Source: a virus
DNA length: 20,969 bases
IMG/VR virus record: IMGVR_UViG_3300027833_000255
Coordinates: 1-20,969 of that record
Direction: 5' to 3' (one strand)
Part shown: one piece after another, positions 8,016-15,695 of the stretch
Numbering within the stretch: the first letter of the stretch is position 1
Layout: the number at the start of each line of letters is the position of its first letter
Translations under genes and position numbers: made by a program
The notes under the pieces: model-generated
The model's input: only the letters and a program-made list of their open reading frames with translations
The model's database searches: none
Told to the model about the DNA's origin: nothing

Positions 8016-8211
8016 CAGACGATTTTTCCTCAAGTAATGATTCAAGTATTTTCCTAGTGTTACCACAAGAGTTGCAGTACATCTCTGGTGGTAACTCGTA
8101 TTTCATCTCTTTGTATATCTGGATGCGTTGCGAGGGGTCTAGGTAGTCGCTTTTTTCTATTTCTTGGATCGCCTTAAAGTACAGAACTAAGTCCATTGCT
8201 TTAGTGTTCAC
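7825..8211 (-). CDS. Small CxxC protein overlapping the small terminase gene
   Basis: A 128-residue protein starts at GTG (8211), six bases after AAGGAG; the ATG formed one base earlier in another frame is followed directly by TGA. The N-terminal half is a convincing protein: MDLVLYFKAIQEIEKSDYLDPSQRIQIYKEMKY, then YCNSCG (Cys46, Cys49), resembling half of a zinc ribbon, then a helix. The C-terminal half is Lys/Pro/Ser-rich low complexity and shares 191 bases with the small terminase frame (+1 relative). It lies 27 bp after the 792-residue ejection-protein gene. I do not recognise a family. A regulatory or DNA-binding packaging accessory is possible from the CxxC and basic tail. The first 65 residues are well supported; the tail may simply be a by-product of the overlap. 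Confidence 0.68.
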   Translation of the reverse strand: MNTKAMDLVLYFKAIQEIEKSDYLDPSQRIQIYKEMKYELPPEMYCNSCGNTRKILESLLEEKSSDGNQAKKKATRKITPKAKEVSEKSQPEGQSLLFDTDVHPRGKGIKEAVVNQAPKKRGKASRSS

Positions 8212-8238
8212 ATAACTCTCCTTATGTGGGCTTGGTGT

Positions 8239-10617
8239 TTAAACTGGTTGGAGTTCTGGTGTCTGGGAGTTACTAGGAGCATTCCTGCCACGCGCACTTT
8301 GCTGCTGTTTTACTCTATCCCTATAAGGATTAAAGTAAACCTCCATGCTCTGCGTAGGTACACCAGCTTTTATTAACTGGCCTTCAATAAGAGCAAGAGT
8401 CCCTAGTGGGTCTTTGCCTAAGTTGTTACCCAGCTTATCTAAAGCAGCGTTAAGACGTTTCTTATCAACTTCTGCAACAGTAGAGTCCTGCTCTAACTCA
8501 GCTTTAAGCTCCGCTACCATGGCTTTATTATCTTGAGTACCGCGCTGGTATCCTGGAGTTTCTTGGCCACCTCCAGATACAAGGATTGCCTGTAGCTTGG
8601 CAATATCTTCAGGGACTCTTACCCTACGCTTTCCTACGGTGTCAGGGTTCTGTTCAATCAAGCCATTAATAACTCTAAGCGCACCAAATCCAGAAACCTT
8701 TTCGCCAAACTTCATGCTTTCTATTAGGTCTTCCATTTCCTGACGAATGGTTGGGTCTAAATCAGGATTAGCTAGTTGCTCTTCTATAGTAGCCTCTAGC
8801 CCCGCCCTATCCATGCCAGTAAACCGCTCATAGTAGCCTTGTGGGCTTTCTGGGTTCGCTGGATTGTTATTGACGTAGTTGTAGTAGTGCTTCATGCGCT
8901 GAGCGGCCTTGGCTTGTGCGGCTTTTGCCAGCGCCTCTTCATTAGCTTTCTCTGTCTTAGCCAAATTTTTATCGCGCTCGCCCATGCCAGTTACCTGACC
9001 GAAGCCATCACCACCTTTGTTCTTAGTGATGTAACGCTTGACCTTAGAGCGTCTACCAGTGATCTTGTCGATCATACGTCCACCAAGGAACACGCCTGCT
9101 TGAGCAGGAATAGAAGCGCCACCTGTAGAAGTCGCTAGTCCAACATTCCCTAAACCCTTCAAAGCATTAGTCACAGCTTGCTGGCCAGAGTAATTAGTAC
9201 TGGTTGGCAATGGGTTAGATAGGTCAGTGTATTTAGATACACCCCCTACAAGTCCATCGTTCCATACTTTAGTTTGCTCTTGGCTTTCTTTGACTAAATT
9301 TAGTAGTCGCTTGCCATCTGGACTGCCGCTTACAAGGCGCTTTAGTATCGCAAAGTCTTTTGCTCCCACAACAGATTTTGTCTTGTTACGGGCTTGCTTC
9401 AGCATACTTTTGACTTTGACTCTATCTGCTTTTTCTTGTGAGGTAAGAGTTTTGTCGTTAGGATTTAAAAAGGCTTTTAAGTCTTGCTCTAAGTTTTGAA
9501 TTTCTGAACCTATCGATGCATGAGCTGCATCTATTAGCGCACGGACACCAGTTTGTGACGTAGTGTCTAAATCGTTAAGATCATAAGTAACGCCGTCAGC
9601 ATTACCATCGCGAGCAAGAGCATTTAGCCTTTGTGCAAAAGTAGCTTGGGCTGCACGATCACTGAGATTGGCTGGTTTACCGCCTACGATTGCCGAACCA
9701 GTGCCCATGACACCCTGCGCTGCCAGAGAATTAGTAGAACCAAGAGCAAAACTTTCGATACCACGGTCAAGCACTTCTCCTTCCGTGTATTCACCGCCTC
9801 TAGAGGCAGCGCCTGCCATTGAAACGCCTTCTTGGGCCACTTCTGTTGCCCCTTCTACTGCGGTTCTTTTAGCTACTTCCTTTGCAGCTTGAGCGTAGCC
9901 TTTTTCGGTAAGTTCTTTAACTATTTCATCAGGAGTCATCTTTAAAAGCTTTGACTTAGGGATGACTTTACCTGCACCAAACTTATCTAAGATGCCTATC
10001 AAGATTCCCTGGCCAACCGCTAAAGAAGAATCGTAATCCCCTACTTTTTGCTCTTGTTCAAAGGCTGCTTCACCAGCGCCCATGGTTGCACTTCCAGCCA
10101 AAGTACCGATTCCTAAGATAGCTGCTGCTGGAGCGGATACAGGAGCAACAGCGGCTGTAGCAACACCACCGATTAAGGCGGCACCCCCAGACACAGAGTT
10201 CTCTGCGGTCTTTTCACCAAGCCAACCAATGGCTGAACTTAGCCCATCTTCGTTAAAGGTGTCGCGTAGAGACTTTGTGTATGAGGGGGTGTATTTACCC
10301 TTGGCGATGTCTTCGTCTTGCTGGGCAACAACAGAAGTACCATAGTTTTCAATCTGCGGAGATGCAGTGGCACGGCCTAATGCTTCTAGACCCTTCCCGC
10401 CCATCCTCTGGGCTTGGTCTATAGAGTACTCAAAAGCATTGTCAGGCTTAGATACTCGCTTTCGCATTGGGCGCTGCTCTATATACCCCCCAGTTTTATT
10501 TTGCTGGGAGGCTTGCTCCTCTCTGTAGGCATCTGCGAGTAATTGGGCATCAGCAGTGTTTCCCGCTTTGTCTGCGGCAGATAGTGCGTTGTAAATCTGA
10601 AGCAGACGTTCTGACAT
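8239..10617 (-). CDS. Large internal virion / ejection protein candidate
   Basis: The 792-residue protein is the largest in the window. Residues about 143-183 form a long hydrophobic Gly/Ala stretch (SGGAALIGGVATAAVAPVSA and onward) ending GAGEAAFEQEQ. Podovirus internal virion proteins that enter the cell envelope during DNA ejection show the same feature. Further on are Ala/Lys-rich helices (residues about 555-580), a Tyr-rich segment MKHYYNYVNNN, and a hydrophilic C-terminus. No lysozyme, transglycosylase or peptidase motif is visible. Together with the two preceding genes it forms a three-gene block between tail and terminase genes, comparable to the gp7/gp20/gp16 ejection set of P22-like phages in logic, not in demonstrable sequence. 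Upstream spacing to the 477-residue gene is 11 bp. Minor structural protein is the cautious label. Confidence 0.65.
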   Translation of the reverse strand: MSERLLQIYNALSAADKAGNTADAQLLADAYREEQASQQNKTGGYIEQRPMRKRVSKPDNAFEYSIDQAQRMGGKGLEALGRATASPQIENYGTSVVAQQDEDIAKGKYTPSYTKSLRDTFNEDGLSSAIGWLGEKTAENSVSGGAALIGGVATAAVAPVSAPAAAILGIGTLAGSATMGAGEAAFEQEQKVGDYDSSLAVGQGILIGILDKFGAGKVIPKSKLLKMTPDEIVKELTEKGYAQAAKEVAKRTAVEGATEVAQEGVSMAGAASRGGEYTEGEVLDRGIESFALGSTNSLAAQGVMGTGSAIVGGKPANLSDRAAQATFAQRLNALARDGNADGVTYDLNDLDTTSQTGVRALIDAAHASIGSEIQNLEQDLKAFLNPNDKTLTSQEKADRVKVKSMLKQARNKTKSVVGAKDFAILKRLVSGSPDGKRLLNLVKESQEQTKVWNDGLVGGVSKYTDLSNPLPTSTNYSGQQAVTNALKGLGNVGLATSTGGASIPAQAGVFLGGRMIDKITGRRSKVKRYITKNKGGDGFGQVTGMGERDKNLAKTEKANEEALAKAAQAKAAQRMKHYYNYVNNNPANPESPQGYYERFTGMDRAGLEATIEEQLANPDLDPTIRQEMEDLIESMKFGEKVSGFGALRVINGLIEQNPDTVGKRRVRVPEDIAKLQAILVSGGGQETPGYQRGTQDNKAMVAELKAELEQDSTVAEVDKKRLNAALDKLGNNLGKDPLGTLALIEGQLIKAGVPTQSMEVYFNPYRDRVKQQQSARGRNAPSNSQTPELQPV

Positions 10618-10628
10618 TTTTTACTCCA

Positions 10629-12062
10629 TCATTTTTGTTGAGGGTACTTTTCTAAGTAAGCTGCAAGTACTGAATCTAACTCAGCGTCAGGTGCAACAGC
10701 ATTTATGTAGCGACCATCAGCACCGACACCTCCTGAAGCAATATTAGACATTTTGGCTGCAATGTTGCGCTGCATAGTCATCCAATCAATCCAAACTTCT
10801 TCAGAATCGGTAATCTTTGGCATTGGCGATAAGAACAAGTCCATTTCTCTGTTAGAAATTGCACCTTTCGTCTGTTCTACTTTAGTCAATGCAGCGTCAA
10901 CTCTTTGGTCTTCAAGTCTAAGCCTAAGATTGGCCTCTGGAGCGCCTCTTGCTCTGTCTAGTAGATTGCCCACGGTGCCATCTAATGGCCCAGTCACGTT
11001 GTCACCCGCTGCTGTCAAATCATTGATAAGTGTATCTAGGCTTTGAATGCGGAAATTGCGGGCAACTTGAGCATCAGATTTTTCGATAGCAGCCTTCATT
11101 GCCGCAGAACTTTGTCCTGTTGCCTGCAAACGCTGTATCTTTCTATTTTCTTCTGCTTCATAAGCCTTTTGATCATTCTCGTATTGAACTTGCTCCAAGC
11201 GTCTATTTTCGTCTTGGATTCCACCGTAAGCGGCAGTACCTGCATTTATCGCTGCAAGAGCGCCATCGCCTGAAGCACCTGTGATTGCGCCACCGGCTCT
11301 GATCAACATTTCAGATAGACCAATTTTATTACGAGCAACAGATAAGGAAGCCGCGTCTCTCTTGTTACCAGTAGCAGTTCCAGAGCGGTCTACGCTCGCG
11401 GCTTCTCCAATCTGTTTTAAGACATCCTGTTTACCAGAGGTTTTAACAGCATCAGATGCCAAGACACCCTCTGTCTCAGAGTTAGCGACTTGAGTAACAG
11501 GCTCGGTGGTTAAAGCGTCATCTGTAACAGCCTCTGGAGTCAAAGCGCCATTACCTACTTGAGACAATGAATCTGAGTACTCTTGTTTAAAAGGGCTAGA
11601 CACTTGCTCTGCTGGGGCTGGTAAATTTCGGTATCTAAAGCCTACCTCAGTGTCCTCTGGCATACCTAGAACACCTCTACCTAAATTACCTGCACCAAGT
11701 AAGCCGTCAGCAGTCAAGTCGTACCCATGTTTATAGGCAGGCTCAAGAACATGCTCGTAAAGGGCATTGGCACCTTTGTTGATACCCGTGCCTGCTGTGT
11801 GAGCAATTGTCGGGTTATTTTCTATAAACTCACCTAGGGCACCCATGTGACTAGGGTTTGGAGAATAGTTTTCAGGTAGTTTGTTTTTTTCGGCAAACGC
11901 TTGTAAAGCAACATCCCTTTCAGCAGCGTTAGGGCGATAGCCTTCTCGCATCAAGCGTTCTCTTTTAAGTATTTCTTGCTGTTCTGCAAGCGACACGTTC
12001 CTCTGGTAATCAGGTGATCCGTAGTTCACTACGTTACCAAGGATTCCGTTCATAATAGCCAT
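10629..12062 (-). CDS. Internal virion / ejection protein candidate
   Basis: The 477-residue protein has a hydrophilic N-terminus (SLAEQQEILKRERLMREGYRP), a Gly/Ala-rich middle around 255-285 (LIRAGGAITGASGDGALAAI) and a helical coiled-coil segment at about 290-340 (DENRRLEQVQYENDQKAYEA). A C-terminal segment near 400-420, TKGAISNREMDLFLSPMPKI, matches a 'KGAISxxEMxxF' pattern I associate with minor virion proteins carried inside podovirus heads. It sits between two other ejection-protein candidates, 16 bp after one and 11 bp before the other. Function as a DNA-ejection component is inferred from these features and position. No catalytic motif is seen. A structural protein is near certain; its exact role is not. 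Confidence 0.65.
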   Translation of the reverse strand: MAIMNGILGNVVNYGSPDYQRNVSLAEQQEILKRERLMREGYRPNAAERDVALQAFAEKNKLPENYSPNPSHMGALGEFIENNPTIAHTAGTGINKGANALYEHVLEPAYKHGYDLTADGLLGAGNLGRGVLGMPEDTEVGFRYRNLPAPAEQVSSPFKQEYSDSLSQVGNGALTPEAVTDDALTTEPVTQVANSETEGVLASDAVKTSGKQDVLKQIGEAASVDRSGTATGNKRDAASLSVARNKIGLSEMLIRAGGAITGASGDGALAAINAGTAAYGGIQDENRRLEQVQYENDQKAYEAEENRKIQRLQATGQSSAAMKAAIEKSDAQVARNFRIQSLDTLINDLTAAGDNVTGPLDGTVGNLLDRARGAPEANLRLRLEDQRVDAALTKVEQTKGAISNREMDLFLSPMPKITDSEEVWIDWMTMQRNIAAKMSNIASGGVGADGRYINAVAPDAELDSVLAAYLEKYPQQK

Positions 12063-12078
12063 GTTTTAATATCCTGTT

Positions 12079-13140
12079 TTAAAAGCCGTTCCACATGCCG
12101 CCACGAGAATTTAGTGTTGATAGATCGCCTACCCCACCACCGCCACCACCAGCATTACCGCCGCCACCAGCATTACCGCCGCCATAGTAGTTCCCCATTT
12201 TCATCCCAATACCTGCACCTTGCATAGCACCGCCAAATGCCGCTGCACCAGGACTAGCTGTAACTTGTATCGGGTTTTGCGGAGAGTTGTAATCTGCTTG
12301 TCCTAAAATACCTTGCTGATACTTAATTCCTTGGTTTAAGGCGAAGTCACGGCTGTCTTCAAACCTAGCGCGGTTATCGTTATAACGGTCTTGCGTAAAT
12401 CCTCTGAGATTAGCCCCAGCGCCCGTCATAAAGTCACCCATCGTACCCATGGAGTTAATACCCTGTCTGTATGCGCTAGACATGCCCTCATTGGCCATCA
12501 TTCGGTCTTTAAACTGCTGGTTCTGCTGGTCAAGAGATTGACCCATAAGGTTCTGGTTAATCGTAGAGGTAACATCTGCCCTTCTGTCATCGTAGGCACG
12601 GTTAGCAATTGCATCTTGGACACCAGCGCGACTAGAGTTTATGTTTCCTGTGCCGCTGGCATTTTGGTTTATACCTGTAAGGGTATTCTCTTGGAGGTTT
12701 CGGGTATCGTTCCGCATAGCAGCATCAACTAGACCGCCAGAGTTATTCAAAGCGTAGTCTTGGGCGGTCTTAATGCGGTCATCTTGGGATGCGTTGTAGA
12801 GATCATTAAAGTTTTGCCCAAAACCTTGGCCTGACTGGGTAAGGTTGTATGCACCCTCTGCACCCGCAGCACCCATGTTGCCAATGTAGTTATTACCTGC
12901 TATCTGCATTGCGTTAGGGTCAGCCAAGGTCTTACCAGTGTACGCGCCACCAGCTAAAGAATCGTTGTAAGCAGTCTCGGCGGCGTTGTAGCTGCGCTCT
13001 ATGTAAGGCTTAGAGAATCGAAAAGACTCTGCTTGCATATTAGCTGCATCTCTCTGTGCGTTTGCGGCTTGCTTACCGCCTAGATATGATCCAGCGCCGC
13101 CTATTACCCCACCAATTACTGCTGCTGTTATAAATCCCAT
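12079..13140 (-). CDS. Glycine-zipper virion protein, probable DNA-injection protein
   Basis: The 353-residue protein begins with a hydrophobic glycine zipper (GFITAAVIGGVIGGAGSYLG, residues 2-21). A helix rich in Ala/Gln/Asn follows (KQAANAQRDAANMQAESF), and a long Asn/Gln/Asp-rich middle with many Tyr and Asn. It ends with a glycine-rich tail (about 318-340) encoded in part by an 18-bp tandem repeat. Small proteins with exactly this N-terminal type are injected virion proteins in several podoviruses, where the zipper is thought to enter the membrane. Its ATG overlaps the stop of the cupin gene (TAATG), showing translational coupling. The 477-residue gene follows after 16 bp. The role is inferred from the N-terminus and neighbourhood; enzymatic motifs are absent. 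Confidence 0.65.
   Translation of the reverse strand: MGFITAAVIGGVIGGAGSYLGGKQAANAQRDAANMQAESFRFSKPYIERSYNAAETAYNDSLAGGAYTGKTLADPNAMQIAGNNYIGNMGAAGAEGAYNLTQSGQGFGQNFNDLYNASQDDRIKTAQDYALNNSGGLVDAAMRNDTRNLQENTLTGINQNASGTGNINSSRAGVQDAIANRAYDDRRADVTSTINQNLMGQSLDQQNQQFKDRMMANEGMSSAYRQGINSMGTMGDFMTGAGANLRGFTQDRYNDNRARFEDSRDFALNQGIKYQQGILGQADYNSPQNPIQVTASPGAAAFGGAMQGAGIGMKMGNYYGGGNAGGGGNAGGGGGGVGDLSTLNSRGGMWNGF
12148..12183. repeat. 18-bp tandem repeat in glycine-rich coding tail
   Basis: Two perfect copies of ACCAGCATTACCGCCGCC lie head to tail, with a degenerate third piece just before them. They encode the GGGNAG-type repeat at the C-terminus of the injection-protein candidate. Replication slippage in this block would change the tail length in frame. 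Confidence 0.9.
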
Positions 13141-13631
13141 TATGTGTTCTCCAAAAAAAGTTTGAGGTCAGGTTCTTCTAGCCCCATAGATGTATAGGAA
13201 GGGGCTATAACCTCATCCTCCATTTGTTCTAGTTTGTCTTCGCCTAAGTGTTTCGTGATATGCACATTGGTCAGGATGGAATCCTCCAATGCATGAAAAG
13301 CACGTTTTGCGCCAATTGGAGTTACCCATGTGTGCGGGGCTTTCATGTGTACTTTCCCAGTAGACGAAACAACTAATAGCTCACCTTTTAAAAGGAAAGT
13401 CATATGTGAATGCCGGTGTATTTTGCCTACAAACGTCATCCCTTTCGGGACAGTCAGTTCTCTGGTGTATATACCGCAGCCATACTCTTCTATTGCATCC
13501 GTATAAAAGTGACGCAGAGAAGTTTGGTCTATGGCGCACTCATCACCCCCCGATCTAACGGATTCATTTATAGTATTTTCTAGGTGAGTAACTGAGGCTT
13601 TTAAGGAGTCGGCTACACTAAGATTACCCAT
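13140..13631 (-). CDS. Cupin-fold protein in the tail gene cluster
   Basis: The 163-residue protein contains a cupin-like core. Motif 1 is GKIHRHSHMTFLLKGELLV (residues 69-87), with His72, His74 and His76 as metal-ligand candidates and Gly83 at the turn. Motif 2 is VTPIGAKRAFHALED (103-117), with the Pro-x-Gly turn and His113; His124 follows in a beta strand. Cupins are small beta-barrels that are enzymes or purely structural or sugar-binding modules. No substrate can be read here. The gene is within the virion block, between the tail assembly chaperone and injection-protein genes. Its stop overlaps the next start, so it is probably a virion component or tail-assembly factor. SD-like AAGGAGT stands about nine bases before the ATG. 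Fold assignment is good, function open. Confidence 0.7.
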   Translation of the reverse strand: MGNLSVADSLKASVTHLENTINESVRSGGDECAIDQTSLRHFYTDAIEEYGCGIYTRELTVPKGMTFVGKIHRHSHMTFLLKGELLVVSSTGKVHMKAPHTWVTPIGAKRAFHALEDSILTNVHITKHLGEDKLEQMEDEVIAPSYTSMGLEEPDLKLFLENT

Positions 13632-13648
13632 AGTGTGACTCCTTTAAG

Positions 13649-14038
13649 TTAGCTTGGTGGTGTTGGCCAGACTATATCGCTTATCGATATGCAGTCAGAG
13701 TTGTCAGCAGGGACATTACGCAGGGCTTGTCGGTAAGTAGCCCAAGCAGCCTTTACTCCTGCGTTAAAGACCACATCAGGCATGTGTGTCCAATCGCAAT
13801 CTGCTAAAAGTTTATCTCTGGTTATCCTGACCACATCTAAGATGAGATCAGTAGGGTTCGCAAGATCAACAACAGTCTCAATGACTTGGTTAAGTTCCGC
13901 ATTGTATGTCTGAGCAACAGTCTGGGTAATGAGATCAACACTGTCAGTCGTAGGTACAAACTCTACCCAACCTGAAGGTACTGACTCAAAAGTTTGGGGG
14001 GTGCCTTGTGGCTCCCCGTCTTCTACTCTTATGTACAT
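13649..14038 (-). CDS. Tail (fibre) assembly chaperone-like protein
   Basis: The protein is read as 129 residues from an ATG at 14038 that overlaps the fibre gene's stop as TAATG. A TTG 30 bases upstream would lengthen it inside the fibre gene and is less likely. The C-terminal half carries the signature RDKLLADCDWTHMPDVVFNA, followed by Trp, YRQALRNVP and the ending DIVWPTPPS. This is the pattern of phage tail assembly chaperones encoded next to fibre genes ('RDxLLxxTDW ... YRQxLRxI ... WPxxP'). The N-terminus is a small beta region (YIRVEDGEPQG). Such proteins help fold or trimerise fibres, or serve in tail assembly. Its coupling to the preceding coiled-coil fibre gene suggests that fibre is the client. 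Confidence 0.75.
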   Translation of the reverse strand: MYIRVEDGEPQGTPQTFESVPSGWVEFVPTTDSVDLITQTVAQTYNAELNQVIETVVDLANPTDLILDVVRITRDKLLADCDWTHMPDVVFNAGVKAAWATYRQALRNVPADNSDCISISDIVWPTPPS

Positions 14039-15693
14039 TAGACTATACCTACTGTTGTACCCGACCAATGGGCGGTGCCCGTTCTGGACTGATTGGTGGA
14101 GCTTGTACCGTTATCTGCATACATTTTTATTGACACTTTAAAACGTACAGAGGATGAAGTAGTGGGCGCACTGCCAATCACTGGGAGTGTTGTCCAAGAG
14201 TTACCACCTGCGCCTGTTTTATGGCGTAAAGTCTGGATAGCTGTGTAACTACCAGGACTACCATTAGTGAGAGTGGCGTACTCTAGTTTGACGTATGCTG
14301 TGTCGGTTGCGAATGCTCCGTCAAAAACCATGTTTAACAAAGGGATGTGCGCCTTTGACCCGCTGTTGGCAGGACAATCTACAGTCAACAGTTCCCGATA
14401 GCCTGCCGATGTACCACCAAAGGTCTTTGAGGCGCTGCCAGAGAACACAGAAGTGGCACTGATAGTCCCACCGACATTGCCTACTGTTAGGTTCTTGATA
14501 TGGGCAGCTTCCATAGTCACAACACCATTGGTGATGTCGAAGACTTGTGTGCCAGCCTGTCCAGCAGAATCCGCTGGGTCAATAATCGTAAACTTGTCAG
14601 CGAGAATCTTAAATGTACCAGTGGTGCCATTGTTATTTTGAGAAAAGCCTGTGACATAGCCATTTGAGTTCAAGGTCACGCCATACTTAGCAAGCAGGGT
14701 GTTGTCAGCCGCTGCACGAACAGATGCCTCAGTAGTCACCGAAGCCGTTATCGTATTATCAGCAGCAATCCTTGCATTAGCTTCAGCAGTATCCGCAGCA
14801 GCCCTTGCAGTTGCTTCAGTAGTGACACTGGCAGACACAGTATTAATGCTTGATGCGTTAGCCGTATCTGCATTCGCTCTGGCGGTTGCTTCGCTAGTCA
14901 CAGCAGCAGCAAGCGTGGTGTTATTGTTTGTAACTGTGGATGTTAGTGACGTTATGTCACTTGCTAAAGCTGTATCTGCATTTGCCCTTGCTGTTTGCTC
15001 ACTGGCAATAGCGGCAGCATTCGTGGAGTCACCTGAAGTTACTGTAGCCGTAAGATTAGTTATGTCAGTCGCTATAGCAGTATCTGCATTTGCCCTAGCA
15101 GTCTGCTCCGCAGTAATAGCCGCAGCATTAGTAGAGTCACCAGAGTTAACTGTGGCCGTGAGGCTTGTGATATCTGATGCTAAGGCAGTATCAGCAGTTG
15201 CACGAGCAGTTTGTTCGCTCGTTATTGCCGCCTCTGCTGCTGTAATGTCGGTGCCCTGCTGGGTGACCGTAGCTGTTAGCGTTGTGATATCCGTGGCTAA
15301 AGCTGAGTCGGCATTGGCTCTCACAGTCTGCTCAGAAGTTATCGCAGCAGCATTCGTGGAGTCACCAGAGGCTACTGTAGCCGTCAAGTTGGTTACTAAA
15401 GTGGCTAGTGCAGAGTCAGCAGAAGTGCGTGTAATGGCTTCTTGAGTGATTGCTGCGGTGTTGGCTCCTGTGGTACTCGTAAGTGAAATAACACTCTGTT
15501 TTACCTCAGTAACACCATCGTCCAACACCTTAGTCTGCTGGCCGTTAGTCTCCAAACTGTTTTCTAAACGCTGTAACTCGTTGTCTAAGTAGCCGCCTAT
15601 CTCGTAGGAACCGCCAGTACCTTTCTCAGCCTGATCTTTCATCAGTACCGGACGGGGGTGGCGTTTGTAGCCAAGGATTGGAAGCTGAGACAT
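14038..15693 (-). CDS. Coiled-coil tail fibre with DUF1983-like domain
   Basis: The 551-residue protein starts at an ATG after an SD AGGAGGT that overlaps the stop of the hub gene. After a short N-terminal attachment segment (1-60), residues about 82-335 consist of eight imperfect repeats of mostly 36 residues (consensus ITSEQTARANADTALASDIT). These are typical of trimeric coiled-coil stalks. Residues about 335-405 (KYGVTLNSNGYVTGF, FKILADKFTIIDP, VFDITNGVVTMEAAHIKNLT) match the DUF1983 region found at the C-terminus of lambda J-like central fibres. Residues 406-551 form a beta-rich C-terminal domain, likely the receptor-facing part. The tail assembly chaperone follows, coupled by TAATG. Adsorption is the probable role. 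A DUF1983 segment in a fibre outside the siphovirus tip context is slightly unusual. Confidence 0.8.
   Translation of the reverse strand: MSQLPILGYKRHPRPVLMKDQAEKGTGGSYEIGGYLDNELQRLENSLETNGQQTKVLDDGVTEVKQSVISLTSTTGANTAAITQEAITRTSADSALATLVTNLTATVASGDSTNAAAITSEQTVRANADSALATDITTLTATVTQQGTDITAAEAAITSEQTARATADTALASDITSLTATVNSGDSTNAAAITAEQTARANADTAIATDITNLTATVTSGDSTNAAAIASEQTARANADTALASDITSLTSTVTNNNTTLAAAVTSEATARANADTANASSINTVSASVTTEATARAAADTAEANARIAADNTITASVTTEASVRAAADNTLLAKYGVTLNSNGYVTGFSQNNNGTTGTFKILADKFTIIDPADSAGQAGTQVFDITNGVVTMEAAHIKNLTVGNVGGTISATSVFSGSASKTFGGTSAGYRELLTVDCPANSGSKAHIPLLNMVFDGAFATDTAYVKLEYATLTNGSPGSYTAIQTLRHKTGAGGNSWTTLPVIGSAPTTSSSVRFKVSIKMYADNGTSSTNQSRTGTAHWSGTTVGIV
14690..15450. 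repeat. Degenerate ~108-bp tandem repeats in fibre gene
   Basis: Eight imperfect units encode the coiled-coil stalk of the tail fibre. The first six start at residues 82, 118, 157, 193, 229 and 265 (mostly 108 bp); the last two are shorter. The repeats also keep the opposite strand open, producing a long spurious plus-strand frame. Confidence 0.85.
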
Positions 15694-15695
15694 CG

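Noticed and set aside
14039-14068. Upstream TTG start for the tail assembly chaperone
   Set aside because: ATG at 14038 in a TAATG overlap is the simpler coupled start; the extension lies wholly inside the fibre gene.
14699-15445. A 248-codon plus-strand open frame rich in Ala/Val/Ser
   Set aside because: It is antisense to the tail-fibre repeat region. The Ala/Thr/Asp-rich repeats keep the opposite frame free of stops, and the frame has no SD or recognisable domain.
14690-15450. CRISPR-like regularly spaced repeats
   Set aside because: The units are degenerate, in frame and without unique spacers; they encode a coiled-coil stalk.
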